Positions 49,263 to 59,440 of a stretch of 64,000 nt of DNA are shown here, piece after piece (the first letter of the stretch is position 1; each line of letters opens with the position of its first letter). The notes under the pieces are model-generated. The model was not told the origin of the DNA. It searched no databases and worked only from the letters and a program-made list of their open reading frames with translations. This stretch comes from Stutzerimonas kunmingensis (GTDB lineage Bacteria > Pseudomonadota > Gammaproteobacteria > Pseudomonadales > Pseudomonadaceae), in contig NZ_FORS01000003.1 of NCBI RefSeq assembly GCF_900114065.1, positions 62,001-126,000 of the forward strand, given 5' to 3'. Both the position numbers and the translations under genes were made by a program.

Positions 49263-51149
49263 ATGCAGACAACAAAAAAAACAAACCTGCGCAACCTGGG
49301 ATTCGCCATGCTCGGCGGTACCGGCGTGGCCCTGATGCCGCTGGCCAGCGCGCTGGCCGAGGAGGAAACCCGCTATACCGGCTTCTATGAGAACGCCACC
49401 CACGTGCGTGACTCGGCCGGCCTGTCGAAATTCCGCAACACGCTGCAGCTCAACGCCGACCGTGCCCTGGATGACCGCGGAGCATTTCGCAACATCAAGT
49501 TTCATGGCACCTTCCGCGGCAGCTACGACGGGGTCTACGACCTCAATTCCAGCGAATACGGCAGTGGTGCGGGCGGTGCCATTACCCTGGAAAACAGCGC
49601 GGCGGGCAACAGCGTGCCCCACGGTGGCGGACTGCAGCTGCCGTATACCTTCGATCCGGCCAACAACCCCAACGAAGGCATGCTGGTGCTCGGCGAGAGG
49701 CTGCACAAGACCCGTGGCGGGGTCGCCTTCGGCGTGCCGGTACGGCCCTGCGACAAGGACAGCCGCGGCTGCATCGACGACTACCTGGACGCCGACAGCA
49801 ACGACCTGCGCTTCCCCGAGTTCAACGAGCGGCTGGACTTCATCCGCGAGCTGTACATGGACTTCGACCACGGCCTGCCCAACGGCGACATGGTCAGCTG
49901 GCGGGTCGGCAAGCAGCAGGTGATCTGGGGCCGCACCGACCTGTTCCGCGTGCTCGACGTGATCAACCCGGTAGACTACTCGCGCAACAACATCTACGAC
50001 GAGCTGGAGGACATTCGCATCCCGATGTGGATCGCCAAGGCTGATTGGCGCATGGGCGCCGGCGAGGTGTTCGACGACCTCAACCTGTCGTTCGTGTGGA
50101 ATTTCGACAAGTTCCGTCCGCACAACCTTGGCCAGTGCGGTACGCCCAACTCGATCCTCGATGCGGGCTGTTTCTTCCGCGGCATGAACAACCTCTGGGA
50201 GAACGGTGGCACCGTGGCCAGCTTCGCTGGTGCCAGCCCGGCTGGTGGTTTTGCCACCGACTTCGGTCCCGGACAGATCGGCATCCGCAAGGCACATATG
50301 CCCTCCTGGAGCCTGTCCAACACCCAGTTCGGAATCAAGCTGGAAGGTGTCTACGGTGACCTTGGCTTCAGCCTCAATGCGTTGACCTACCGCTCGCAGC
50401 TGCCATCCCTGCGTGGCGTGTCTGGGCAGAATGGTTTCACCGGCGAAGTGGCGCCGTGGCCAAGCCTGATTGCCTTCGATATCCACTTCCCACGGGTCAA
50501 CCTGATCGGCGGCTCGCTGGACTACTACTCGCAGGCCATCGACACTGTGTTCCGCTTCGAAGTGGCGCACACCTCAGGCGAGGAGTTCGCCAACACCCTG
50601 CAGTCGCGGCTGTTCTCCGAATCCGACGTGACCCGCTACGTGATCGGCGCGGACAAAAACGTCTTCATTCCCTTCCTCAACCCAGGCCGTGCGTTCCTTA
50701 TCTCCGGCCAGCTGTTCGGCCAGCACATCCGCGAGCACCAAGAGGAGAAGCGGGCATGGGGTAAAGCTGGCATGCCGGACTGGGAGCAGAACTGGATCGC
50801 CACCTTGCTGCTCAAGGGTTGGTGGATGAACGACCGCCTCAGCCCGCAACTGCTCGCCGCCCATGACTTCAAGGCCCGCGCCACCGCCATCGCGCCGAGC
50901 GTCGAGTACCTGTTCAACGACAACCTGCGAATCATTGCCGGTGCCAACGTCAAGGTCGGCCGCGGCGCGCGCGAGTACGACGATTGCCGCAGCTGCAACC
51001 CATGGGATCCCTTCACCAGCGCCGGCCAGCCGGAGGGCTATACACTTGGCCTTGGCGGCTATGAGCCACTTGGGCGCTTCCGCGCCGGCCCCATAGGCAT
51101 GGCCCAGAAGGAAGACGAACTGCAACTCACCCTGCGCTACAGCTTCTGA
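49263..51149 (+). CDS. DUF1302 family protein
   Basis: A 628-residue exported protein with a signal peptide (ends near ALAEEE). Alternating beta-strand patterns throughout (for example TFRGSYDGVYDLN, SWRVGKQQVIWGRTDLFRVLDVINP and the C-terminal ELQLTLRYSF, ending in an aromatic) suggest an outer-membrane beta-barrel. It matches DUF1302, often next to DUF1329 and RND genes. The start at 49263 follows AGAGGAACTGCC. Uptake or export of hydrophobic compounds is inference. Confidence 0.85.
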   Translation: MQTTKKTNLRNLGFAMLGGTGVALMPLASALAEEETRYTGFYENATHVRDSAGLSKFRNTLQLNADRALDDRGAFRNIKFHGTFRGSYDGVYDLNSSEYGSGAGGAITLENSAAGNSVPHGGGLQLPYTFDPANNPNEGMLVLGERLHKTRGGVAFGVPVRPCDKDSRGCIDDYLDADSNDLRFPEFNERLDFIRELYMDFDHGLPNGDMVSWRVGKQQVIWGRTDLFRVLDVINPVDYSRNNIYDELEDIRIPMWIAKADWRMGAGEVFDDLNLSFVWNFDKFRPHNLGQCGTPNSILDAGCFFRGMNNLWENGGTVASFAGASPAGGFATDFGPGQIGIRKAHMPSWSLSNTQFGIKLEGVYGDLGFSLNALTYRSQLPSLRGVSGQNGFTGEVAPWPSLIAFDIHFPRVNLIGGSLDYYSQAIDTVFRFEVAHTSGEEFANTLQSRLFSESDVTRYVIGADKNVFIPFLNPGRAFLISGQLFGQHIREHQEEKRAWGKAGMPDWEQNWIATLLLKGWWMNDRLSPQLLAAHDFKARATAIAPSVEYLFNDNLRIIAGANVKVGRGAREYDDCRSCNPWDPFTSAGQPEGYTLGLGGYEPLGRFRAGPIGMAQKEDELQLTLRYSF

Positions 51150-51167
51150 TCACAAGGAAAGAGCCTC

Positions 51168-52487
51168 ATGAAAAACAACAAGAACACTTTGCGCCTGGCC
51201 ATGCTGACGCTGGCTGCTGCCGCAGCCTGCGCCCAGGCCGCTGACGAAACCGTGATCGAGCAGTCCTTCCGGCCCTATGCCAAGGACAAGCCGAGCTTTG
51301 CCGGGCTGAGCGCCGGCATGACCATCAACCAGGGCAATGTTGCCCAGTTCAAGGACATCCTCGATCCGGCCTTCTATGGCTTCATCGAGAAGGGCTGGGC
51401 CGAGCTGAAGGTTGGCGAAACCACCTCCTTCGATCTGCACCCCAACTACGTCGAGGCTACCCGCCAAGGCATGGACAAGATCCAACTCGGCGCCAAGCCG
51501 GGCGAGATCAAGGGCTGGGTCGCCGGCCGGCCGTTTCCCCAGGAGCCGGACGTCAACGATCCGCGTGCCGGCGAAAAGCTCGCCTGGAACTATAAGTACG
51601 GCTACAACTGGGGCGACAGTGCGGCGATCCAGCCGTTCTATTGGAAATTCCGCGACATGAACTCGGGCAAGGTGGAGCGGACCATCAAGTTCAACTTCCA
51701 CTTCCTGAATTTCACCGGCCGGGTGAACCAGGACCCGATGCCGGCGATCACGCCGAACCCGTCGGATCTGTTCCGCGGTATCTACGTGAACGTGCTGGAG
51801 CCGCACGACGTGCGTAACACCCAGCTGTTGATCCACCGCGCCCAGGATGACTTGAAGCGCGACAATTCCTGGCTGTACCTCGGCTTCCAGCGCCGCGTGC
51901 GGCGTCTGGCCACCGGCCAGGTGACCGACGCCTTCCTCGGCTCGGACCTGATGATCGAGGACTTCGAAGGCTACAACGGGCGCATCTCCGACATGAAGTG
52001 GACCTACAAGGGCACCCGTTTCATGCTGATGCCGTTCTACAACCACAACGACCTGAGCCTGGACAGCGAAACCCACAAGGACAGCGAGGGCTACCAGGTG
52101 GTGGCGTTCGGCGGCCAGGGCGGCTGCTTCCCCAACATCACCTGGCAACTGCGCAAGGTCTATGAAGTGGAAGCCGCACCGGTGGACGCCGGCCACCCGT
52201 TGGCCAAGCGTGTGCATTATATGGACGCACAAACCTTCACCGTGCCGCGCACCATCTCCTACGACCGCAAGGGCAGTCTGTGGAAGACCTTCACCATCGG
52301 CCAGGCCCATCCGGACCACCATTTGCCGGTCAACAAAGGTAGCGGGGTGTCGATCGACGACAGCTTCAGCATGATCGACGTGCAGGCCATGCACTGCACC
52401 TCCGGGCAGTTCAAGGGCGTGGTCGACGCCAAGCTGAGCCCGCCGGAGATGTTCAGCGTGCAGCACATGCGCGCCACCGGTAACTGA
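51168..52487 (+). CDS. DUF1329 family protein
   Basis: A 439-residue periplasmic protein with a signal peptide (LAMLTLAAAAACAQAAD). It matches DUF1329, whose fold resembles the lipoprotein carriers LolA/LolB (established knowledge), in line with ferrying hydrophobic ligands. Landmarks: WAWNYKYGYNWGDSAAIQPFYWKF-like and RVRRLATGQVTDAFLGSDLMIEDFEGYNGRI. It follows the DUF1302 gene by 18 bases. Together these genes form a four-gene operon. Confidence 0.87.
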   Translation: MKNNKNTLRLAMLTLAAAAACAQAADETVIEQSFRPYAKDKPSFAGLSAGMTINQGNVAQFKDILDPAFYGFIEKGWAELKVGETTSFDLHPNYVEATRQGMDKIQLGAKPGEIKGWVAGRPFPQEPDVNDPRAGEKLAWNYKYGYNWGDSAAIQPFYWKFRDMNSGKVERTIKFNFHFLNFTGRVNQDPMPAITPNPSDLFRGIYVNVLEPHDVRNTQLLIHRAQDDLKRDNSWLYLGFQRRVRRLATGQVTDAFLGSDLMIEDFEGYNGRISDMKWTYKGTRFMLMPFYNHNDLSLDSETHKDSEGYQVVAFGGQGGCFPNITWQLRKVYEVEAAPVDAGHPLAKRVHYMDAQTFTVPRTISYDRKGSLWKTFTIGQAHPDHHLPVNKGSGVSIDDSFSMIDVQAMHCTSGQFKGVVDAKLSPPEMFSVQHMRATGN

Positions 52488-52600
52488 GCCTTCGCCGTCC
52501 GGCGTCCTGCCGGGCGGCCGCTTCCCATTCTCCCCGGCCCACCGACGTTCACTCGCCGGCGGGCCGCCCTTGATTCAGGAACTTGGTTCAGGAAAAAGCC

Positions 52601-54148
52601 ATGCACAACGACCGCAACGGTGCCCACGCGCCCGGCGAACAGCTGGTACTGCTGACCGACAGCCAGGCCAACATCCTCTACGCCAGCCCGGCGCTGTGCC
52701 GCCAGCTGGGCCATCCCGAGGCCACCCTCGAGGGCAGGCCGGCTTCGCTGCTGCGCCATCCGGACATGCCCGGCGGGCCGATCAAGGACCTTTGGGCCAC
52801 CCTCGGCCGCGGCCAGAGCTGGATGGGCATGATGAAGAACCGTCGCGCCGATGGTCGCGAGTTCTGGGTCGATGCCTTCATCAGCCCGGTGCTCGATGAC
52901 GGCGTGGTCAGCGAATACCAGGCGATCTACCGCCTGCCGGACGCCGCGGCCATCGCGCGCGCCGAAGCCATCTACCGCCTGCGCAGCCAGGGCCGCCACC
53001 CGACGGCGTTGCGCTGGCGCTGGCTGGACCGCAGCCGCCAGCAGGTCCTGCTCGCCAGCCTGGCCTTCACGCCGCTCGGCGTGCTCGCCTCGAGCCAGGC
53101 GCCGGCGCTCGGGCTGGCGCTGCTGCTCGGCGGTATCGCCGCCTGCGCGCTGCTGCTCGGCCTGCACGCGCGCCCCTTCGCGCAACTGGTGGCGCAGAGC
53201 CGCCAGCGGGTCGAGCACCCGATCAAGCAGCTGATCTACACCGGGCGGATCGACGAGATCGGCCAGCTGCAACTGGGCAACCGCCTGCTCGAAGCGCAAC
53301 TGGCCTCGATGCTGGCGCGGGTCGGCGACAGCAGCGGCCGGGTCGCCGGCCTCGCCGAGCGCACCCGCGAACTGCTCGGCACCGGCAATCGCGCGGCCGA
53401 ACAGCAGCAACAGGCGCTGGATGCCATCAGCGCCGCGGTCGAGGAACTCAGCGCCACCATCCGCGAGGTGGCCGGCAACACCGCCAGCGCCGCGGCGCTG
53501 ACCCGCCAGGCGCTGGCGCTTGGCAGCCAGGGCCAGCAGCGGGTCGAGGTGGCCGGGCAGCGCATCGGCAGCCTGGCCGGCACCCTCGACCAGTCCGCCG
53601 AGGCGGTGGCCGTGCTGAGCCGCCACAGCCAGGCCATCGGCGGCATCCTCGAAGTGATCCGCAGCATCGCCGAGCAGACCAACCTGCTGGCGCTGAATGC
53701 CGCCATCGAGGCGGCGCGGGCCGGCGACAACGGCCGCGGCTTCGCCGTGGTGGCCGACGAGGTGCGTTCGCTGGCGCAGCGCACCCAGGCCTCCACCGAC
53801 GAGATCCAGCAGATGATCGAAGCGCTGCGCCAGGGCACCGGGCAGGTGGTCGGCAGCATGCAGCAGGGCCTGCAGCAGTCGCGCGCCAGCGTCGAGCAGG
53901 TCGCCGCCACCGCGCAGGCGCTGGCCGAGATCACCGGCCTGGTGGGCGAGATCGCCGAGGCCGGCGGGCAGATTGCCGAGGCGGGCACCCAGCAGAGCGC
54001 CGCCGCCGAGGAGATCAACCAGAAGCTCTGCGCGCTGCAGGAACTGGCCCGGCACAGCCTGCAGCTGCAGCACGAAAGCTTCGAGGTGGCCGACGAAGTC
54101 AGTCGCCAGGCGGGTCGCCAGCGCGCCCTGCTGGCAAAGATGGGCTGA
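52601..54148 (+). CDS. Methyl-accepting chemotaxis protein with PAS domain
   Basis: A 515-residue Aer-type receptor. A PAS domain (about 10-110; [22 protein letters not shown]) is followed by two close hydrophobic segments (about 147-195), a HAMP-like linker and a full signalling domain with the [18 protein letters not shown] and [17 protein letters not shown] tip. There is no periplasmic ligand domain, so it probably senses redox or energy state. It starts 113 bases after the DUF1329 gene; a GC-rich inverted repeat (52512-52519 with 52562-52569) lies between. Confidence 0.92.
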   Translation: MHNDRNGAHAPGEQLVLLTDSQANILYASPALCRQLGHPEATLEGRPASLLRHPDMPGGPIKDLWATLGRGQSWMGMMKNRRADGREFWVDAFISPVLDDGVVSEYQAIYRLPDAAAIARAEAIYRLRSQGRHPTALRWRWLDRSRQQVLLASLAFTPLGVLASSQAPALGLALLLGGIAACALLLGLHARPFAQLVAQSRQRVEHPIKQLIYTGRIDEIGQLQLGNRLLEAQLASMLARVGDSSGRVAGLAERTRELLGTGNRAAEQQQQALDAISAAVEELSATIREVAGNTASAAALTRQALALGSQGQQRVEVAGQRIGSLAGTLDQSAEAVAVLSRHSQAIGGILEVIRSIAEQTNLLALNAAIEAARAGDNGRGFAVVADEVRSLAQRTQASTDEIQQMIEALRQGTGQVVGSMQQGLQQSRASVEQVAATAQALAEITGLVGEIAEAGGQIAEAGTQQSAAAEEINQKLCALQELARHSLQLQHESFEVADEVSRQAGRQRALLAKMG

Positions 54149-54155
54149 TCGCCGC

Positions 54156-54186
54156 ACCTATCGTTACGATCAACGTAACGATAGGT
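54156..54186. promoter_or_regulatory. 13-bp-arm palindrome upstream of mdcA
   Basis: ACCTATCGTTACG and CGTAACGATAGGT are perfect inverted repeats around a 5-base centre (ATCAA). It lies 8 bases after the chemoreceptor stop and 77 bases before mdcA. No T-run follows, so an operator for a malonate-responsive regulator is more likely than a terminator, though a hairpin role cannot be excluded. Confidence 0.6.
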
Positions 54187-54262
54187 CTCCGAGCTTGATT
54201 GATGACCCCTCGGTCACCTCCCTACTGTGCGCTCCACAAAGCGGAAAACCTGTGGAGTCGCC

Positions 54263-55930
54263 ATGACAACAACAATCTCCCCACCGCCGCAGTGGTCGCG
54301 TCGTCGCGCTGAAAAAGCCCGTCGTCTCGATCAGGTGCAGAGCCTCGCCGATGGCGTGGTACTGCCCAGCGAGCGGATCGTCGAGGCCCTGGAACTGCTG
54401 ATCGCCCCTGGCGACCGGGTGGTGCTCGAGGGCAACAACCAGAAGCAGGCGGACTTCCTCTCCCGCTCCCTGGCCAAGGCCGACCCCGGCAAGCTGCACG
54501 ACCTGCACATGATCATGCCGAGCGTCAGCCGCGCCGAGCACCTGGATCTGTTCGAGCGGCAGATCGCGCGCAAGCTCGACTTTTCCTTCGCCGGCCCGCA
54601 GAGCCTGCGCATCAGCCAGCTGCTCGAGGACGGCCTGCTGGAAGTCGGCGCCATCCACACCTACATCGAACTCTATTCGCGTCTGTTGGTGGACCTGATC
54701 CCCAATGTCGCGCTGGTCGCCGGCTTCCAGGCCGACCGCCACGGCAACATCTACACCGGTCCCAGCACGGAAGACACCCCGGCGCTGGTCGAGCCCACCG
54801 CGTTCAGCGATGGCATCGTGATCTTCCAGGTCAACGAGATCGTCGACGAGCTGCCGCGCGTGGACATCCCGGCCAGCTGGGTCGACTTCGTCGTGGTCGC
54901 CGACAAGCCGTTCTATATCGAGCCGCTGTTCACCCGCGACCCGCGCCACATCAAGCCGGTGCACGTGCTGATGGCGATGATGGCGATTCGCGGTATCTAC
55001 GAAAAACACAACGTGCAGTCGCTCAACCATGGCATCGGCTTCAATACCGCCGCCATCGAGCTGATCCTGCCGACCTACGGCGAATCCCTCGGCCTGAAAG
55101 GCAAGATCTGCCGCAACTGGACGCTCAACCCGCACCCGACGCTGATCCCGGCGATCGAGACTGGCTGGGTCGAGAGCGTGCATTGCTTCGGCACCGAGCT
55201 GGGCATGGAGAACTACATCGCCCAGCGCCCGGACGTGTTCTTCACCGGGCGCGACGGCTCGATGCGCTCCAATCGCATGATGTGCCAGCTGGCCGGGCAG
55301 TACGCGGTGGACCTGTTCATCGGCGCCACCCTGCAGGTCGATGGCGACGGCCATTCCTCCACCGTGACCCGCGGCCGCCTGGCCGGTTTCGGCGGTGCGC
55401 CGAACATGGGCCACGACCCGCGCGGTCGCCGCCACCCGACTCCGGCCTGGCTGGACATGGCCATGCCCGGCGGCGAAGCCCCGGTGACCATGCTCGAGCG
55501 CGGCAAGAAGCTCGTGGTGCAGATGGTCGAGACCTTCCAGGAAGGCGGCAAACCCACCTTTGTCGAACAGCTCGACGCGGTCGAGGTGGCGAAGAAAAGC
55601 GGCATGCCGCTGGCGCCGATCATGATCTATGGCGATGACGTCACCCATCTGCTTACCGAGGAAGGCATCGCCTACCTGTACAAGGCACGCTCGCTGGAAG
55701 AGCGCCAGGCGATGATCGCCGCGGTGGCCGGCGTCACCAGCATCGGCCTGCGGCACAACCCGAAGGACACCGAGCGCATGCGCCGCGAAGGGCTGATCGC
55801 GCTGCCGGAAGACCTCGGCATCCGTCGCAACGACGCGACCCGCGAGCTGCTCGCGGCCAAGAGCATCGCCGAGCTGGTCGACTGGTCCGGCGGCCTCTAC
55901 AACCCGCCCGCCAAGTTCAGGAGCTGGTGA
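54263..55930 (+). CDS. mdcA: Malonate decarboxylase alpha subunit
   Basis: A 555-residue acetyl-S-ACP:malonate ACP transferase, the alpha subunit of biotin-independent malonate decarboxylase. [17 protein letters not shown] at the N-terminus and [22 protein letters not shown] are family-typical. It exchanges the acetyl group on MdcC for malonate. The start at 54263 follows a GTGGAG site. First gene of the operon; overlaps mdcB by 4 bases. Confidence 0.95.
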   Translation: MTTTISPPPQWSRRRAEKARRLDQVQSLADGVVLPSERIVEALELLIAPGDRVVLEGNNQKQADFLSRSLAKADPGKLHDLHMIMPSVSRAEHLDLFERQIARKLDFSFAGPQSLRISQLLEDGLLEVGAIHTYIELYSRLLVDLIPNVALVAGFQADRHGNIYTGPSTEDTPALVEPTAFSDGIVIFQVNEIVDELPRVDIPASWVDFVVVADKPFYIEPLFTRDPRHIKPVHVLMAMMAIRGIYEKHNVQSLNHGIGFNTAAIELILPTYGESLGLKGKICRNWTLNPHPTLIPAIETGWVESVHCFGTELGMENYIAQRPDVFFTGRDGSMRSNRMMCQLAGQYAVDLFIGATLQVDGDGHSSTVTRGRLAGFGGAPNMGHDPRGRRHPTPAWLDMAMPGGEAPVTMLERGKKLVVQMVETFQEGGKPTFVEQLDAVEVAKKSGMPLAPIMIYGDDVTHLLTEEGIAYLYKARSLEERQAMIAAVAGVTSIGLRHNPKDTERMRREGLIALPEDLGIRRNDATRELLAAKSIAELVDWSGGLYNPPAKFRSW

Positions 55931-56808
55931 TGAGCGCACTCATTGCAAGACAGGCGCAGCCATCACTGGCCGAGCGGTTGGCGGATACGGCGGTGCAGGC
56001 GCTGATCGACGAGGCCGACCTGTCGCCCAAGCCGGGGCTGGTCGACCGGCGCGGTAGTGGCGCGCACAGCGATCTGCATCTGGGTCTGATGCACGCCTCG
56101 GCCCATGCGCTGTGGCCGGCGTTCAAGGCGATGGCCGAAGCGGCGCAGCAGATTGGCGAATTTGGCCAGCCCTTGCGCGAAACCCTCGGCCAGCTCGGCC
56201 GCGACGGCGAAGCCGACATGCTCCGCGTGACGGGTGGCGTAAATACCCATCGAGGGGCGATCTGGGCGCTGGGGCTGCTCAGTGCGGCGGCGGCGCTGGA
56301 GGCCGACGCGCCTGACGCCCGATGCGTTGCGGCAACGGCCGCGAGACTGGCCCGTTTGAGCGACCCGGCCGTACCGGTCACTTCCGACAGCCACGGCGCG
56401 CGAGTCTGCCGTGCCTATGGTGTGCTCGGTGCGAGGGAGCAGGCGCAGCATGGCTTTCCTGCCGTCATCGATCAGGGCCTGCCGCAGCTGCTGGTCAGCC
56501 GACGTGCCGGGATAGGCGAGCAGAACGCCCGGCTCGATGCGCTGCTGGCGATCATGACCGAGCTCAGCGACACCTGCGTGCTGCACCGCGCGGGCCTCGA
56601 TGGCCTGACCCGCATGCAGCAGGGCGCTCGTGCCGTGCTGGCTGCCGGCGGTTGCGCAAGCCTCGCCGGGCGCCGCCAGCTGCGCGCACTGGAAGGCGAG
56701 ATGTTGTCACTGCGTGCCTCGCCAGGCGGCGCCGCCGACCTGCTCGCCGCCACCTTATTCCTCGACCGCCTGGCGCCCGCCGCGCCGGCGCCGACTGGGA
56801 GCAACTGA
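55927..56808 (+). CDS. mdcB: Triphosphoribosyl-dephospho-CoA synthase
   Basis: A 293-residue CitG-family enzyme: [25 protein letters not shown] and [20 protein letters not shown] carry the conserved motifs. It makes 2'-(5''-triphosphoribosyl)-3'-dephospho-CoA, the prosthetic-group precursor for MdcC. It starts at ATGA overlapping mdcA and ends 2 bases before mdcC. Confidence 0.94.
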   Translation: MMSALIARQAQPSLAERLADTAVQALIDEADLSPKPGLVDRRGSGAHSDLHLGLMHASAHALWPAFKAMAEAAQQIGEFGQPLRETLGQLGRDGEADMLRVTGGVNTHRGAIWALGLLSAAAALEADAPDARCVAATAARLARLSDPAVPVTSDSHGARVCRAYGVLGAREQAQHGFPAVIDQGLPQLLVSRRAGIGEQNARLDALLAIMTELSDTCVLHRAGLDGLTRMQQGARAVLAAGGCASLAGRRQLRALEGEMLSLRASPGGAADLLAATLFLDRLAPAAPAPTGSN

Positions 56809-56810
56809 AC

Positions 56811-57110
56811 ATGGAAACCCTGTCTTTCGAATTCCCCGCCGGGCAACCTGCCCGCGGCAAGGCCCTGGTCGGCGTGGTCGGCTCGGGCGATCTGGAAGTG
56901 CTGCTCGAACCCGGCCAGGCCGGCAAGCTGGCGATCCAGGTGGTCACCTCGGTCAATGGCGCCGAGCAGCGCTGGCAGCAGCTGTTCGAGCGGATGTTCC
57001 GCGAGCAGAACCTGCCGGCACTGAACATCGACATTCACGATTTTGGGGCCACGCCCGGCGTAGTGCGTCTGCGCCTGGAGCAGGGACTGGAGGAGGTCGG
57101 CCATGACTGA
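56811..57110 (+). CDS. mdcC: Malonate decarboxylase acyl carrier protein (delta)
   Basis: A 99-residue acyl carrier subunit. The prosthetic-group serine is S25 in VVGSGDLEVLLEPG. It carries malonyl and acetyl groups through a phosphoribosyl-dephospho-CoA arm. It overlaps mdcD by 8 bases. Confidence 0.95.
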   Translation: METLSFEFPAGQPARGKALVGVVGSGDLEVLLEPGQAGKLAIQVVTSVNGAEQRWQQLFERMFREQNLPALNIDIHDFGATPGVVRLRLEQGLEEVGHD

Positions 57111-57969
57111 TGTGTCCGCTAACACCGTGGCCCGTTTACTTGAGTCGCGCAGCTTCGTCGAACTCGGCGCCCGCCAGCGTGCCCGCGCACTGCTGGACGA
57201 AGGTAGCTTCCGCGAATTGCTCGATCCGTTCGATCGCGTCACCTCGCCCTGGCTGCCGAAGCAGGGCATCGTCACCCAGGCCGACGACGGCGTGGTGGTC
57301 GCCAAGGGCACCATCGACGGCCAGCCGGCGGTGATTGCCGCCATCGAAGGCGCCTTCCAGGGCGGCAGCATGGGCGAGGTCGGCGGCGCGAAGATTGCCG
57401 GCGCGCTGGAACTGGCTGCCGAAGACAACCGCAACGGCATCCCGACCCGCGCCGTGCTCTTGCTGGAAACCGGTGGCGTGCGCCTGCAGGAAGCTAACCT
57501 GGGCCTGGCCGCCATCGCCGAGATCCAGGCTGCCATCGTCGAGCTGCGCGACTACCAGCCGGTGATCGGCGTGGTCGCCGGTTCCGTCGGCTGCTTCGGC
57601 GGCATGTCCATCGCCGCCGGGCTGTGCAGCTATCTGGTCGTCACCCGCGAGGCCCGCGTCGGCCTCAATGGTCCGCAGGTGATCGAGCAGGAAGCCGGGC
57701 TCGACGAGTACGACTCGCGCGACCGCCCGTTCATCTGGAGCCTGACCGGTGGCGAGCAGCGCTACGCCTCGGGTCTGGTGGACGCCTATGTCGCCGACGA
57801 CACCGACGCCATCCGCGCGCAGCTGCACGAGCTGTTCGCACTCGGCAAGCCGGTGCAGCCGCGCAGCCGCCGCCACGCCTGGTTCCTCCAGCGGCTTGCT
57901 GACGTCGATACCCGCACGCAGCTCGATGCTGCCGCCGTGCGTGCCCTCTACGAAGGAGATGCCCAATGA
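57103..57969 (+). CDS. mdcD: Malonate decarboxylase beta subunit
   Basis: A 288-residue crotonase-like/carboxyltransferase subunit, with GAFQGGSMGEVGGAKIAGALELA and VAGSVGCFGGMSIAAGLCSYLV. With MdcE it decarboxylates malonyl-S-ACP to acetyl-S-ACP. Overlaps mdcC and mdcE. Confidence 0.95.
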   Translation: MTDVSANTVARLLESRSFVELGARQRARALLDEGSFRELLDPFDRVTSPWLPKQGIVTQADDGVVVAKGTIDGQPAVIAAIEGAFQGGSMGEVGGAKIAGALELAAEDNRNGIPTRAVLLLETGGVRLQEANLGLAAIAEIQAAIVELRDYQPVIGVVAGSVGCFGGMSIAAGLCSYLVVTREARVGLNGPQVIEQEAGLDEYDSRDRPFIWSLTGGEQRYASGLVDAYVADDTDAIRAQLHELFALGKPVQPRSRRHAWFLQRLADVDTRTQLDAAAVRALYEGDAQ

Positions 57970-58751
57970 GCCGTGGACTGAACTGGTTGCAAGCCCTGGC
58001 CGGCGGTCAGGCACTGGCCGGCTACCCGGCCTCGGTAAAGGTGGTCGATGGCACCCTCGGTGAGCGTGCCGCCCGCTATATCGCCGTGGTGCCGGACGCC
58101 GAGAATCCATTCCCGCGCGCGCGCAATGGCGAGGTCGGCCTGCTCGAAGGCTGGGCGCTGGGCCAGGCGCTGGACGAGGTGATCGCCGCCGATCGCGACA
58201 AGGCGGAAAAGCGTGTGGTAATCGCCGTGGTCGACGTGCCGAGCCAGGCCTATGGCCGCCGCGAAGAGGCGCTGGGCATTCACCAGGCGCTGGCCGGTGC
58301 GGTGGACGGCTATGCCCGTGCGCGGCTGGCCGGGCATCCGGTGATCGCGCTGCTGGTGGGCAAGGCGATGTCCGGCGCCTTTCTCGCTCATGGCTATCAG
58401 GCCCAGCGGATCATCGCCCTGCGCGATCCGGGCGTGATGGTGCACGCCATGGGCAAGGCTGCCGCCGCGCGCATCACCCTGCGCAGCGTCGAGGAGCTGG
58501 AAGCCCTGGCCGAATCGGTGCCGCCGATGGCCTACGACATCGACAACTACGCGACCCTTGGCCTGCTCTGGGAAACCCTTTCGGTGGACAGCATCGAGCA
58601 GCCCTCGGCGGACGACCTGCAGCGCGTGCGTGATTGCCTGAACAAGGCGGTGGCGGACATCGGCAGCAGCAGCGACCTGCGCGGCCGTCTGGGCGCGCCG
58701 AATCGCGAGGCGTCGTCGCGGGTGCGCGAGCTGTTGCGCGCGCAGTGGTAG
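57966..58751 (+). CDS. mdcE: Malonate decarboxylase gamma subunit
   Basis: A 261-residue second carboxyltransferase-fold subunit, with VVIAVVDVPSQAYGRREEALGIHQALAGAVDGYARARLAGHPVIALLVGKAMSGAFLAHGY. Acts with MdcD in decarboxylation. It starts at an ATGA overlap with mdcD and is followed by a 71-base gap before mdcG. Confidence 0.95.
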   Translation: MSRGLNWLQALAGGQALAGYPASVKVVDGTLGERAARYIAVVPDAENPFPRARNGEVGLLEGWALGQALDEVIAADRDKAEKRVVIAVVDVPSQAYGRREEALGIHQALAGAVDGYARARLAGHPVIALLVGKAMSGAFLAHGYQAQRIIALRDPGVMVHAMGKAAAARITLRSVEELEALAESVPPMAYDIDNYATLGLLWETLSVDSIEQPSADDLQRVRDCLNKAVADIGSSSDLRGRLGAPNREASSRVRELLRAQW

Positions 58752-58822
58752 CGAACACCTGAGCGGCCGTATCCGCCGAACCCATCAGCGACTCGACAAC
58801 AACAATCACGAGGAGGCTGTAG

Positions 58823-59440
58823 ATGCACGACACTCCCCGCCCCCACGACCTGCTCTGGGGCATGCGTCCCGAGCAACTGCCGGCCGATGCGCCCGCCTGG
58901 GCGGTCGCTGTGCTCGCCGCTGGCCAGCCGGTGGTGGTGCGGCGTGCGCGTGTGGCCGTCGGCCTGGTCGCGGTGGGGCTGCGGGGTGCGACGCGTGATC
59001 AACGCCTGGCCGCGCTGATGCCGGTTGAGGCGATCAGTCATCGGCTGGTGCCGGAAGATCTGCTCGCTCGACAGGCCAGTGAGGATCTGCCGGTGTTCCG
59101 CGTGCTGGCCGAGCTACGCCCCTTGCTCGATGCGCTGGGCCACGCCTGGGGCGTCACCGGATCGGCCGGTTTTCAACTCGCCACCGGGCTGCCGACGGCG
59201 CACCCGGACAGCGATCTTGATCTGCTGCTCAGAGCCGAACGCCCACTGCCACGCAGCGAAGCGCGCCCGCTGTTGCAGCTGCTGGAAGGCCGCGCCTGCC
59301 GCGTCGACCTGCAGCTGGAAACCCCGCTGGGCGGTGTGGCGCTCAGGGAATGGACCGGTGGCGCCGCGCGGGTGCTGGTCAAGACCGCGGACGGACCCCG
59401 GCTGGTCGTCGATCCCTGGACCGCGGAGCGTGCGGCATGA
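58823..59440 (+). CDS. mdcG: Malonate decarboxylase holo-ACP synthase
   Basis: A 205-residue nucleotidyltransferase-like protein with the motif GLPTAHPDSDLDLLL, whose Asp pair coordinates metal. It transfers the phosphoribosyl-dephospho-CoA group onto S25 of MdcC. It follows a GAGGAGGCTG site; overlaps mdcH by 4 bases. Confidence 0.92.
   Translation: MHDTPRPHDLLWGMRPEQLPADAPAWAVAVLAAGQPVVVRRARVAVGLVAVGLRGATRDQRLAALMPVEAISHRLVPEDLLARQASEDLPVFRVLAELRPLLDALGHAWGVTGSAGFQLATGLPTAHPDSDLDLLLRAERPLPRSEARPLLQLLEGRACRVDLQLETPLGGVALREWTGGAARVLVKTADGPRLVVDPWTAERAA

Noticed and set aside
54156..54186. Palindrome read as the terminator of the chemoreceptor gene
   Set aside because: No T-run follows on either strand; its position before mdcA favours an operator, though this is not excluded.
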